From: Oscillospiraceae bacterium
GTDB lineage: Bacteria; Bacillota; Clostridia; Oscillospirales; Oscillospiraceae
Assembly: GCA_916988195.3 (NCBI GenBank)
Contig: CAKASQ030000069.1
Coordinates: 1 to 64,000 of the forward strand
Direction: 5' to 3'
DNA length: 64,000 nucleotides
Notes under the pieces: generated by a model
Seen by the model: the letters and a program-made list of their open reading frames with translations, nothing else
The model's database searches: none
What the model was told of the DNA's origin: nothing
Shown here: positions 7,777-17,200 of the stretch, in pieces
Layout of the letters: each line of letters opens with the position of its first letter
How positions within the stretch are numbered: position 1 is the first letter of the stretch
Program-made: the position numbers and the translations under genes

Positions 7777-8271
7777 TCAGTACATCTTCGCGCCCGCGGG
7801 GATGTGCGGATCGAGCATCAGAAGATGGAGCTTTTCAGCTCCTTCCTCATGGTGAACAGCACTGATTAACATGCCGCAGGAGTCGATGCCCATCATGGGT
7901 CTGGGCGGCAGATTCGTGATGGCGACGCACGTTTTGCCGACCAATTCTTCCGGCTCGTAGTATTCGTGGATACCAGAAAGAATCACTCTATCCTCTCCAG
8001 TTCCGTCATCCAGCACGAATTTCAGAAGTTTTTTGGACTTTTTGACTGCTTCACACGTCTTGACCTTCACGGCGCGGAAGTCAGATTTGCTAAACGTATC
8101 GAAGTCCACAAAGTCCTTAAAGAGCGGCTCAATTTCGACCTTGGAGAAGTCGATGACTTCCTCCTTGACGGGCGCAGTCGGAGCGGCTTCGCTCTTCGCA
8201 GCATCCTTCTTCGGCATGTCGAGCGGCTTCATTGTCGGGAATAAAATTTTGCTCTCTCCATCCCGCCTCAT
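7777..8271 (-). pseudogene. metG: Methionyl-tRNA synthetase C-terminal tRNA-binding domain, truncated
   Basis: The 164-aa frame holds the MetRS C-terminal OB-fold (EMAP-like) domain: FSKSDFRAVKVKTCEAVKKS, DDGTG..R.ILSGIHEYYEPEEL, NLPPRPMMGIDSCGM and the end DPHIPAGAKMY. A short stretch before it (ILFPT.KPLD) corresponds to the LFPR boundary after the anticodon-binding domain. The catalytic Rossmann core with HIGH and KMSKS is missing, and sequence upstream of about 8255 is unrelated. It is either a 5'-truncated metG cut by the incoming element or a free-standing tRNA-binding protein. I favour truncation. Confidence 0.7.
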
Positions 8272-8683
8272 ACCGCTCCGTAGTGCGCAAAATCCGCATA
8301 ATTGCTGGGTTTTTGAAACTATTTATCATCCGTCTTGTGTCCTATTGGGCCGTCCGCTTCACTCGAAAAGTTGTATAAAAATTGTAGTTGTTTGTAGGCG
8401 TATTTTTTTGTGAAAAAGTGTGTCAACTCCAAAATGTCAAAAATTGGATAAATCTTCCACAAAAAGGACTGGCACATTGTAGAGCCATGAAGAACATCCC
8501 TGATACTGTTTCTTTATCGCTTTTAGCCTATATTATAAGGTATCGATGCTAAAACTGCGGAAACCAGCAATGCACAAACTGCTTATTTGCAGCTCATACA
8601 AATATGAGTATAACCCCATCAGTTATTCAAGTCAACATTTTTCAATGAACTACTTGTCTGCATAAAAAACTAGGAGGTTCACT
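8272..8683. other. Non-coding left border region of the conjugative element
   Basis: This 412-bp AT-rich stretch has no credible gene. It separates the cut metG piece from the first element gene, so the left end of the element, and possibly an oriT, should lie here. A TATTAT -10-like box occurs at 8531-8536 without a clear -35. The ribosome binding site TAGGAGG precedes the ATG at 8684. I see no perfect long inverted repeat. Confidence 0.4.
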
Positions 8684-9844
8684 ATGCCAGAATACCAACT
8701 TCAAATTAAACAAGTGGTAGATTACCCACGATGCCGGATTTATCGTGAGTTCATCCACAAACTGATCAACGACCGGAGCATCCGCATAAACGGAGGCTCC
8801 GGCCTTTTTCATTTTACTGTACTTTGCAGCTATGCAAACTTCCGCACCTCATACCGCCGTATTGACGGAATCAGTTATACAGTCTCGCCCGGCGAATGGG
8901 TGTGCACCGTCAAGGAACTGTCTTGCTGGTTCCGCACCCGCTTTCATCGGCAGGCGCTGTCCATGCTGGATACCCTTCAGAAGCAGCACTTGATTTCCTA
9001 TACACTGCTGGGCCGTGGCAATGTAGTCAAATATAAAATCCTCCACTGGGCCCGCCACAATTCCGCACTGGAGTACAATGCCCCATGCCAAAAGGATACC
9101 GGTTTTTTCTTCCTTCCAGTCTCTGTTGCCCTGGAACTGGTCAGCTCTGCCCGCTGCTCTGAAATGGACATCGTTCTGGATCTGTGGGTATCCGCTGTCT
9201 ACAACGATACACAGGTTCAGGGGTCAGAGGTCGGTCCGGTAGCCTACTTTCGCAATGGTACAGGAAACCCGCTGGTCAGTTATACCGAACTCTCCTGCCG
9301 CTGGGGGCTGTCACGCGCTACCGTATGCCGTATACTGAAAAAACTGGACGGTCTTGGGTATATCTCTATCATGTCGTTTCCCGGCCGGCATGGAAGCGTG
9401 ATCTACCTGCAGAACTACCTGTCCACCATGTTTGAGATTTCCGATGTTTTAATCGACAAGGAGGAAGTTGCCATGACCTTAAACATTCATCTGGAGCTTC
9501 CGGAAACTGCTGAAACCGAAGAGAGCCATTCCATCTCTGAGCATGAGGTCATTGTTTCGGATGCACTTTCCAGCGTTTCAAAATCGCACATTGAAACGAT
9601 ACTCCGCAAGATGGCTGACATCCTATCTACGCAAGGGATTTCCTGTTTTTCTTGCCCGCTCTCCCGCTATAAGTTATATCCCTTATCGGACGACTGCTGG
9701 GAAGAGTTGATTCCGCGTGCGCGAGGGAAATCCACAGCCCACTTTGGTCTGACCATCCTCTGCGGCACAAACACTTCAATCGCCACTTTTGAACTTACAC
9801 TCACTCCCTTTGAGGAGCACGAAAATAGGAGGAACCTGAAATGA
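8684..9844 (+). CDS. Winged-helix DNA-binding protein at the head of the transfer region
   Basis: The 386-aa protein starts after TAGGAGG. Two winged-helix-like segments are visible: residues of about 70-120 (VKELSCWFRTRFHRQALSML) and about 200-245 (SYTELSCRWGLSRATVCRIL). Such proteins open many clostridial ICEs and may act as a replication or transcription initiator, but I cannot assign a function. A strong terminator-like hairpin lies inside codons 30-42. The stop overlaps the next gene start (ATGA). Confidence 0.6.
   Translation: MPEYQLQIKQVVDYPRCRIYREFIHKLINDRSIRINGGSGLFHFTVLCSYANFRTSYRRIDGISYTVSPGEWVCTVKELSCWFRTRFHRQALSMLDTLQKQHLISYTLLGRGNVVKYKILHWARHNSALEYNAPCQKDTGFFFLPVSVALELVSSARCSEMDIVLDLWVSAVYNDTQVQGSEVGPVAYFRNGTGNPLVSYTELSCRWGLSRATVCRILKKLDGLGYISIMSFPGRHGSVIYLQNYLSTMFEISDVLIDKEEVAMTLNIHLELPETAETEESHSISEHEVIVSDALSSVSKSHIETILRKMADILSTQGISCFSCPLSRYKLYPLSDDCWEELIPRARGKSTAHFGLTILCGTNTSIATFELTLTPFEEHENRRNLK
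8773..8809 (+). terminator. Intragenic terminator-like hairpin
   Basis: The arms CCGGAGC-a-TCCG and CGGA-g-GCTCCGG form an 11-bp stem with one mismatch and a 6-nt loop, followed by CCTTTTT. It lies within the first 42 codons of the gene at 8684. Confidence 0.45.
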
Positions 9845-10392
9845 GAAAATTTGTTGAACCTGATGTTGCTGATAATCCCCTGTACCATGATACCTGGAAA
9901 CTGCTGAAAAAATACCGGGATGTTGTGTGGAGCCTGGAGCTTTCTGTCCAGCATGTCCGCACCAAGTTTGAGATCGAGTATGGCACCTCCATCGAGGATT
10001 TTCTGGATTCAGTCTATCTGGCTGGCGCTGATTTGGCCGGAAGCGACATCGAGCACCATGCCAAATGCATTGAACGCAGCCACAAAATGCTCAAGCTGCT
10101 GGATTTCGCAGTCGAATTGCTGCGTACCAAGCACAAAAACGGTGAGGCATATTACTGGCTGCTGTACTACTCCTTCCTCTCGCCGCAGCAGCTCAAAAAT
10201 GTTGAGGAAATCATCGAGACCCTACGACCGCATATTCGTGACATCAGTTTCAGAACCTACTACCGCAAACGCCGGGAAGCTATTGAAGCCCTCAGTTCCG
10301 TCCTTTGGGGCTATACCTCCAAGGACAGTTTAGACATGCTGGAACAGTTCTTTCCAGAGACAAAATCACCTTCCGGACAATCGGGCAAATAA
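9841..10392 (+). CDS. Putative transcription-control protein (helical, sigma/ArpU-like end)
   Basis: The 183-aa product is all-helical in appearance. Its C-terminal third (LRPHIRDISFRTYYRKRREA) resembles region 4 of sigma-like factors or ArpU-type phage activators, but the match is loose. The ATG overlaps the stop of the preceding gene, so the two are translated together. Promoter A begins right at its stop codon, which makes this pair a separate unit upstream of the transfer operon. Function is unproven. Confidence 0.5.
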   Translation: MRKFVEPDVADNPLYHDTWKLLKKYRDVVWSLELSVQHVRTKFEIEYGTSIEDFLDSVYLAGADLAGSDIEHHAKCIERSHKMLKLLDFAVELLRTKHKNGEAYYWLLYYSFLSPQQLKNVEEIIETLRPHIRDISFRTYYRKRREAIEALSSVLWGYTSKDSLDMLEQFFPETKSPSGQSGK

Positions 10393-10460
10393 TTGGCACA
10401 ATTCGGGAACAAAATTGGCATGGTTCTGCTCTTTCAGTGTAAATACCGATGTGTTAAACT
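10393..10460 (+). promoter_or_regulatory. Promoter A with paired TTGGCA boxes
   Basis: A TAAACT -10 box (10455-10460) has a weak TTTCAG at the -35 position. Two TTGGCA boxes start at 10393 and 10415, 22 bp apart, the second 40 bp before the -10. The promoter at 25.5 kb has the same boxes at exactly the same spacings and shares the core GTAAAT between -35 and -10. A weak -35 plus paired boxes suggests activation by a bound regulator. Confidence 0.5.
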
Positions 10461-10504
10461 GAATATGCTCAAACTTGCACCCAAAACCGAACAGGACAGT
10501 AACG

Positions 10505-10529
10505 GCACCTTTCATCAGGGTGCTTTTTT
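10505..10529 (+). terminator. Leader hairpin 1 after promoter A
   Basis: A short stem (GCACC/GGTGC, extendable by a G-T pair) is followed by TTTTTT. It lies about 50 bp after promoter A and before the first transfer gene. Confidence 0.45.
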
Positions 10530-10561
10530 GCTGCCCAGATGGCCGCCCGGCCATTTGAAAG

Positions 10562-10592
10562 CCCACATTTGTTTTGACAGGTGTGGGTTTTT
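10562..10592 (+). terminator. Leader hairpin 2 after promoter A
   Basis: A 6-bp stem (CCCACA/TGTGGG) is followed by TTTTT. It is the second hairpin with a T run between promoter A and the pilin gene at 10643. Confidence 0.5.
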
Positions 10593-10642
10593 CTGTTCCC
10601 TATTGAGCATCAAAAAATCATTCAGAATTGGAGGATCGCAAA

Positions 10643-11044
10643 TTGAAGAAAACGAAAACCCCTCAAACTCCGCAGCTTCAGGAGCCGGATACCCAGTCCA
10701 AGCGCAGGCTTTCGCTGCCCAAAGTAGCTTACAGCGCCTTCCTGTGTGTGATGATGTCCATGATGTTCTGCCAGCCGGCTTATGCGGCAACAGATGTATG
10801 GACCAAGGCCAAAGAGATCATGCAGGATGTATACACCCAAATCCTTGCCATCTCCACTATCGCCGCCATCGTCACTGCTTCGGTAGCCTTGCTGCTCATG
10901 AACTTCTCCCGTTCCGGACGGACGGTGGATGAAAGCCGCGCCTGGCTCAAACGAATCTGTATCACCTGGGCTATCCTCAATGGCTTGGGCTTTATCATGG
11001 CGTATGTGACGCCGCTCTTTAGTGGCGGACAATGGACAGGCTGA
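10643..11044 (+). CDS. VirB2/TrbC-like pilin-type conjugation protein
   Basis: The likely start is TTG at 10643, seven bases after GGAGGA. The 133-aa product has a signal peptide with an A-Y-A cleavage site (residues of about 20-48, ending CQPAYA), then a hydrophobic segment (ILAISTIAAIVTASVALLLMNF) and a second one near the end (ITWAILNGLGFIMAYVTPLF). Size and the pair of membrane helices after a cleaved signal fit the VirB2/TrbC pilin family. It heads the transfer operon. Confidence 0.6.
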   Translation: MKKTKTPQTPQLQEPDTQSKRRLSLPKVAYSAFLCVMMSMMFCQPAYAATDVWTKAKEIMQDVYTQILAISTIAAIVTASVALLLMNFSRSGRTVDESRAWLKRICITWAILNGLGFIMAYVTPLFSGGQWTG

Positions 11045-11084
11045 TTGACCGTCTGACTGCTCGCCGGAAAGGAGGATTGCATTT

Positions 11085-11795
11085 ATGGGCATTTTAGACG
11101 GCATAGTGGAATGGATCGCAGAACAGGTAATGGCCGGTCTTGATCTGGTGACCACATCGGTTTTGGGTGCGCTGGGCTGTGATATGGCTGTATTTCTGCG
11201 TTATTTTCCCGCAGCAGAGACTATGTACTCTGTTTTCGTGGCTCTGGCAATCGGGATCATCCTGCTCAACTGGGTCTGGCAGTTATTCAAAAACTTCGGT
11301 CTTGGCGCAGGTGTGGAAGCAGAAGACCCGGTAAAGCTGAGTATCCGTTCCGTTATTTTTATCCTGCTGACGCTCTTTTCAGATGAGATCGTCAATATTG
11401 TTCTTACCATCGGCGGCACCCCCTACCACTGGATCATGGAGTCCGACCTTCCTGCATTAAGCTTTGCAGACTTCAATTCCGTGATGCTGGTCATCATCGG
11501 TGTGTGTGCCAATGGGGCTGTGGCGCTGATTACCTTGATTTTGGTTCTCATCCTGGCCTGGAACTACCTAAAACTTCTGTTCGAGGCAGCCGAACGGTAT
11601 GTGCTGCTCGGTGTACTGGTCTACACGGCTCCTGTGGCTTTTTCTATGGGTGCCAGCCAGACCACAGCAAACATCTGGAAATCCTGGTGCCGGATGCTTG
11701 GCGGTCAAATTTTCCTATTGGTCATGAACGCCTGGTGCCTGCGCCTGTTCACAAGCATGGTGGGGTCCTTCCTTGCGAACCCGCTTTCGTTGTAA
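11085..11795 (+). CDS. VirB6/TrbL-like conjugal membrane protein
   Basis: The 236-aa product follows a GGAGG site and has five or six membrane helices, including FVALAIGIILLNWVWQLF and MLVIIGVCANGAVALITLIL. The W-rich C-terminal helix pattern (ANIWKSWCRMLGGQIFLLVMN) is typical of TrbL/VirB6-type channel proteins in Gram-positive T4SS operons. Position between the pilin-like gene and the VirB4 fusion supports a role as inner-membrane channel component. Confidence 0.6.
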   Translation: MGILDGIVEWIAEQVMAGLDLVTTSVLGALGCDMAVFLRYFPAAETMYSVFVALAIGIILLNWVWQLFKNFGLGAGVEAEDPVKLSIRSVIFILLTLFSDEIVNIVLTIGGTPYHWIMESDLPALSFADFNSVMLVIIGVCANGAVALITLILVLILAWNYLKLLFEAAERYVLLGVLVYTAPVAFSMGASQTTANIWKSWCRMLGGQIFLLVMNAWCLRLFTSMVGSFLANPLSL

Positions 11796-11808
11796 GGAGG
11801 TCTTATCC

Positions 11809-12804
11809 TTGAAGAAACTCAAAAAATTTTTGTTTGCGGCCTTTACAGTCGCAATTCTCTCCTGCCTGCTCTGCCAGCCGGCTTTTGCCGCTATCTCCGA
11901 AAGCGATGTGCAGGCTCAGGTAGACGCTGTGGGAAAAGAAGCCGTTTCCGGCAATGTGTTTATCTGGTTTCTCTGTGCTATCGGCTTTCTCAAAGTCGGC
12001 CAGAAAATCGATTCCTTCCTCTCCAGTCTTGGTGTCAATGTAGGACATACCGGCGGCAGCATGCTGGCTGAGGCTATGATTGCTGCCAGAGGCATCGGCG
12101 GCATCAAGAACTTTTCCAGTCACCACTTTGGCGGCGGGAGAAACAGCAGTTCCACCAATGTCAACGCAAACGGTGGTAAAGGCAGCGGCGGCTTTGGGGC
12201 AGGGTTTGCCAGCGGCGGTCTTGCTGGAGTGGTGAACCGAAAAGTCACAAACAGCGCCATCAAGACAGCCACCACAACTCCCGGCTCCAAGCCTTCCGGT
12301 CTTGGCAGTCTTTTAGGCGATGCTGCAGCCGGAGGGATCGGCGGTCATATGTACGCTTCTTCCGTCAGTAAGGGCGGCAATTTTGCCAACAATGTAATCG
12401 GCAGCGTAGCCACGGGCAGTATCAGCCAGATGGGTTCCATTTCCGGTGAAAAAGCCGCCGAAGCCCTGCACTCTTACATGGGATATGCGGCACTGGAATC
12501 CGGAGCTGAAAATGTTCCGACCTTCCAAAATGTCGAAATTGGCGGCGGCCGCATCACCGGCACAGAAGTGACTGCGGAACATCCCGAAGGCATCTCCTTT
12601 GGTATGTACCACGCAGACCAATATGTTGCCCCGGAAGGCCAGTACACCACCGTTCATGCCGTGGATGGCACAGCATGGTATAAGCAGTACGCTGTGGATG
12701 CTGTTGACAAATCGCCCTATATGGCTCCTGACGGTTCTATCGCCTTCAACGAATCCATTGTCAAAAAGCTGCCTCCAGCCCCGAGGAGAAAGGACAAGAT
12801 ATAA
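11809..12804 (+). CDS. Secreted/membrane Gly-Ser-rich conjugation protein
   Basis: Start TTG at 11809 follows AAGGAGG with good spacing, and the longer frame lacks such a site. The 331-aa product has a signal peptide ending CQPAFA, one further helix (VFIWFLCAIGFLKVG) and a long Gly/Ser/Asn-rich middle (about residues 85-210), then a mixed C-terminal domain. The signal closely resembles that of the pilin-like gene at 10643. Similar Gly-rich membrane proteins occur in TrbL-like positions of these elements. The exact role is unknown. Confidence 0.5.
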   Translation: MKKLKKFLFAAFTVAILSCLLCQPAFAAISESDVQAQVDAVGKEAVSGNVFIWFLCAIGFLKVGQKIDSFLSSLGVNVGHTGGSMLAEAMIAARGIGGIKNFSSHHFGGGRNSSSTNVNANGGKGSGGFGAGFASGGLAGVVNRKVTNSAIKTATTTPGSKPSGLGSLLGDAAAGGIGGHMYASSVSKGGNFANNVIGSVATGSISQMGSISGEKAAEALHSYMGYAALESGAENVPTFQNVEIGGGRITGTEVTAEHPEGISFGMYHADQYVAPEGQYTTVHAVDGTAWYKQYAVDAVDKSPYMAPDGSIAFNESIVKKLPPAPRRKDKI

Positions 12805-14181
12805 ATGCCAGAAGATCAAAAAAGCAGTTTTTCCGAAGCTGTGGAGACCGGCGCCTCCGCAGCGCATACCATCCGCGGCGCAATCAAAACCGGAAAAGCT
12901 ATTTCCTCCGCTGCCAAAGGCGCTGCCGCAGGCGGTCCTTACGGTGCAGTTGCAGGCGCAGTGTGGGCAGGCCGGAAGCATATCGGAAAAATCATTGTGG
13001 CAGTCATTGCCCTGCTTATGCTGCCGGTATTATTTGTTCTCATGCTCCCCGGTCTTATTTTCGGCGGACTGACCAATGCCTTTTCGCCATCTGACCCCGA
13101 AATTCCGATTTTGAATAGCGAAACAGCGATTATTGAGAACGCCAACGAGATCACCTTTACCCTCAACGGCATCTTGGGCGAGGCACTGGATGATGTACTT
13201 GCCCGGATCGAAGCTGACTTTGCGGCATCGGGAGCCGACCATATGGAGGTCAAAAATGCCTATTCCGGCGGTCCCATTTATAACGCCAACCTGTTTATCT
13301 CTCAGTATTGTGCGGCCAAAGACAAGGATTTTGAAAGCATTTCTCTGAATGACCTTGCCGCCACCCTGCGGGAAAACAAGCAGCATCTATATTCCTACAC
13401 CAGCAAGCAAGAGATTCGTGAGAGCACCGTGACTGATCCGGAGACTGGGGAAGAAACAACGGTGTCCGAAACATGGATGGTCTATACTGTCCGTTACAAC
13501 GGTGAGTCCTATTTTTCTGATGTTGTATTCCAGCTTACCGATGACCAAAAGGAGCTTGCATCTGATTACGCTTCCAACCTAAGCCTGTTCTTGGGCGATG
13601 GTCTGCTGCAAAATCTGGAAGCGTGGACCGGAAACAGCATCACCGCTCTGGGCGATGTTACTTTCACCGACGGGATCACTCCTGTTGTTTACTACAATCA
13701 ACTGGATGAACGCTATGCCGGTAAAGCATATGGTACGGACAATATTGGCGGTTATGGCTGCGGCCCTACCGCTATGGCAATCGTGGTGTCCTCTCTGACG
13801 GACGATATGGTTGACCCTGTGGAGATGGCCGAGTGGTCTTACAACAACGGCTACTGGTGTAAAAGCAGTGGTTCTTACCATGCGCTGATACCTGCCGCCG
13901 CTGGAGAATGGGGGCTTCCGGTTTCCGGCTGTACCACTGCGGAACCACAGCGCATCACAGACGCACTGGCTAATGGTAAACTGGTAGTAGCAATCATGTC
14001 TGAAGGCCACTTTACCTCTTCCGGTCACTTCATTGTCCTACGTGGCGTAAAAGACGGCAAGATCATGGTGGCTGACCCTGACAGTTACACACGGAGCGAA
14101 CAGCTCTGGGATCTGTCCATTATCTTAAATGAGGCCAGCCGGCGCGCTGGAGCTGGCGGTCCGTTCTGGATTATCGGCTGA
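12805..14181 (+). CDS. Membrane-anchored C39-type cysteine peptidase (T4SS operon)
   Basis: The gene begins directly after the previous stop. The 458-aa product has an Ala-rich start and a membrane segment at about residues 68-92. The C-terminal 190 residues form a C39-like papain-fold domain: Cys319 in GYGCGPTA, His408 in SSGHFIVL and Asp424 in ADPDS give the expected triad order. In T4SS operons this place is normally taken by a VirB1-like wall hydrolase. Here a peptidase fold may open the wall or process a secreted partner, which is inference. Confidence 0.7.
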   Translation: MPEDQKSSFSEAVETGASAAHTIRGAIKTGKAISSAAKGAAAGGPYGAVAGAVWAGRKHIGKIIVAVIALLMLPVLFVLMLPGLIFGGLTNAFSPSDPEIPILNSETAIIENANEITFTLNGILGEALDDVLARIEADFAASGADHMEVKNAYSGGPIYNANLFISQYCAAKDKDFESISLNDLAATLRENKQHLYSYTSKQEIRESTVTDPETGEETTVSETWMVYTVRYNGESYFSDVVFQLTDDQKELASDYASNLSLFLGDGLLQNLEAWTGNSITALGDVTFTDGITPVVYYNQLDERYAGKAYGTDNIGGYGCGPTAMAIVVSSLTDDMVDPVEMAEWSYNNGYWCKSSGSYHALIPAAAGEWGLPVSGCTTAEPQRITDALANGKLVVAIMSEGHFTSSGHFIVLRGVKDGKIMVADPDSYTRSEQLWDLSIILNEASRRAGAGGPFWIIG

Positions 14182-14214
14182 TGTGCCCGCCCGGCTTCGG
14201 AAACGAGGTTAATC

Positions 14215-17200
14215 ATGAATCATAAAATCGACCGAGATACCTACATAATACCACCGAATTTCATCGAGTCAGGCACCTTCTTCGGTGGTATGTTCAAAGC
14301 CCGCAATGTGATTGAAGCCGGCATCCTGGCATTTGCCATTGGTGTGCCGGTTTTTTCATTGCTCCCTCTTGGCCTGACTGCCCGTATCATCGCTTTGTGC
14401 CTGACCGCACTGCCAGCAGCATTGGTGGCGCTTATCGGAGTTTCCGGTGAGAGCCTTTCCTCTTTTCTGCTGATTTTCATAAAGTACCTGCGAAACCGCC
14501 GCATTGTAGGCGGTAACAGCGCAGAAGATGCGGTTCCTGCGGCAGAGCATGGCGGCAAGCATATCAAAAAGAAGGTACACAAGCCCGATAAGGCTCCCCG
14601 GCGGTCACGGCGCTCCGGCAGAGAGGATTTCCCAGCGGAGTTTGATGAAGTTCGTGGCTACGAGATCCGCCAAAAACTCCGTCCTGTGAAAAAGCAGAAG
14701 CCTGCCAAAGAGAAGAAAGCCGCCAAGCAAAAAAAGAAGGTCTCCAAAGAGCGCAAAGTAAAACGCCCTATCCGCACTCAGGAGCCGAAGCCCGCCTGCC
14801 TTAACCCGGTAGCAGATTATCTGCCGATTTCCAAAATTGAAAACGGCATCATCTACACGAAGGACCACCGCTATGTCAAGGTCGTCGAGGTAGTACCCAT
14901 CAATTTTATGCTGCGCAGCGCCCAGGAACAGCGGAACATCATCTATTCCTTTGTGTCCTACTTGAAAATCAGCCCCATCAAGCTGCAAATCAAGGTACTG
15001 ACACGTCGGGCAGAGATCAACCGCCATCTGGATACCGTTCGGAAGGAGATGGAACAGGAGACCAATGAACAATGTCTGCTCATGCAGGAAGACTACCTCC
15101 AGTTCGTTCAGCAGATCGGTTCCCGTGAGGCAATTACCCGACGTTTCTTCCTGATTTTTGAATATGAGCCGTGGAGCAACACCAAGCGCTCTGATGAAGA
15201 AGGCGAGGCAATCAATGCCCTGCAAAGTGCAGTCCATACTGCTACCAACTACCTCCGTCAGTGCGGTAACGAGGTCATCGTTCCGGAAAACTGGGATGAG
15301 TTTACGGTAGATGTCCTCTATAACCTGCTCTGCAGAAATGAAAGTGCTGTAAAGCCGCTCTCCGTCCGGGCACAGGAGGTTGTGGCTGAGTACCTTGCCA
15401 AAGGGCGCGACAGTGAGATCGACCATATCCCTGCCACCGAATTCTGTGCGCCAAAAAGCATTGACTTCACGCATGGTCACCATATCTGCATTGACGGTCT
15501 GTATTATGCTTATTTGCTGGTGCCCTCTGATGGCTACAAAACGCAGGTTCCAGCCGGCTGGCTCAGTCTTATCGTCAATGCCGGTGACGGGATCGATATG
15601 GATATGTTCCTCTCTCGTCAGCCCAAAGAAACCATCATCCAGAAAGTCGGACAGCAGCTGCGTATCAACCGTTCCAAAATCAAGGACGCCAGCGACACCA
15701 ACACCGACTTTGATGACATTGATGGCGCTATCCGAAGCGGGTACTTTCTCAAAGAGGGCCTTGCCAACAACGAGGACTTCTACTACTTGAATCTGCTGAT
15801 TACCATTACTGCCTCCAACGAGGAAGACTTGGAATGGAAAGTCAGCGAAATGAAGAAGCTCCTGCTCTCACAAGACATGAACGCCTGCACCTGCCATTTT
15901 CGGGAGGAACAGGCGTTTTTATCTGCCCTGCCATTGGTGGCAATGGAAAAGAAACTGTATGAGCGGGGTAAGCGCAACCTGCTGACAGGCGGTGCCGCAA
16001 GCTGTTATCCCTTTACATCCTATGAGATGTGTGATGATAACGGTATCCTGCTGGGCGTCAACAAGTACAACAGTTCCCTTATTATCGTGGACATCTTCAA
16101 TTCTGCGGTCTATAAGAACGCCAATATGTCGATCCTTGGCACGAGCGGAGCCGGAAAAACCTTTACCATGCAGTTGATGGCGCTGCGAATGAGGCGGAAA
16201 AATATCCCCATTTTCATTGTTGCGCCCCTAAAAGGCCATGAATTCCATCGCGCCTGCTCCAATGTGGGCGGCTCCTTTATCCAGATTTCACCGGCCAGTC
16301 CCCACTGCATCAATGTCATGGAGATTCGGCGGGTAGACCGCTCGGTGAATGAACTTCTGGACGGTCCAGGCATCCAGTTATCTGAACTTGCAGCAAAGAT
16401 CCAGCAGCTCCACATATTTTTCAGTCTGCTGATCCCCGATATGTCTCACGAGGAACGACAGCTTTTGGACGAAGCCCTTGTTCGTACCTATAACACAAAA
16501 GGCATCACTCATGATAACGCCTCTTTGGAAGACCCTGCACAGCCCGGCCAGTACCGTGAGATGCCAGTGCTTGGTGACCTGTACGAAATTTTGAAAACCT
16601 CCAAGGAAACGATACGCATGGCCCACATCCTAAACCGTCTGGTAAACGGAAGCGCCAGCACCTTCAATAAGCAGACCAATGTTCGGCTCGACAACAAGTA
16701 CACTGTTTTGGATATTTCCTCCCTCACCGGAGACCTGCTCACCGTAGGTATGTTTGTGGCGCTGGACTTTGTTTGGGACAGAGCCAAAGCCGACCGTACA
16801 GAAGAAAAAGCCATCTTCATTGATGAGTGTTGGCAGCTTCTATCCGGTGCCGGTGCTGCTGGTGTAAGATTGGCCGGCGATTTTCTTTTGGAAATTGCCA
16901 AAACCATACGCGGTTACGGCGGCGCCTCGATTTTTGCAAGCCAGGATCTTGCCGATTTCTTTGACCTTGACGGCGGCAGATTTGGTAAGGGCATCATCAA
17001 CAACTCCAAGACCAAGATCATTCTGAATCTGGAGGACGACGAAGCCCAGCGGGTACAGGAAGCCCTGCACCTGTCCGATGCTGAAACAATGGAGATCACT
17101 CACTTTGAAAGAGGTCACGGTCTGATTTCTACCAATAACAACAATATTATGGTGGAGTTCAAAGCCAGCCCTCTGGAAAAGGATCTGATCACTACCGACC

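Noticed and set aside
8502-8536. GATACT and TATTAT boxes as the promoter of the first element gene, with a TGGCAC at 8470
   Set aside because: The spacing to the TGGCAC box does not match promoters A and B, and no -35 fits, so I only mention the -10-like box.
10393-10932. A 179-codon plus-strand frame across promoter A
   Set aside because: It runs through two terminator-like hairpins and out of frame through the pilin-like gene; the true gene starts at TTG 10643 with a signal peptide.
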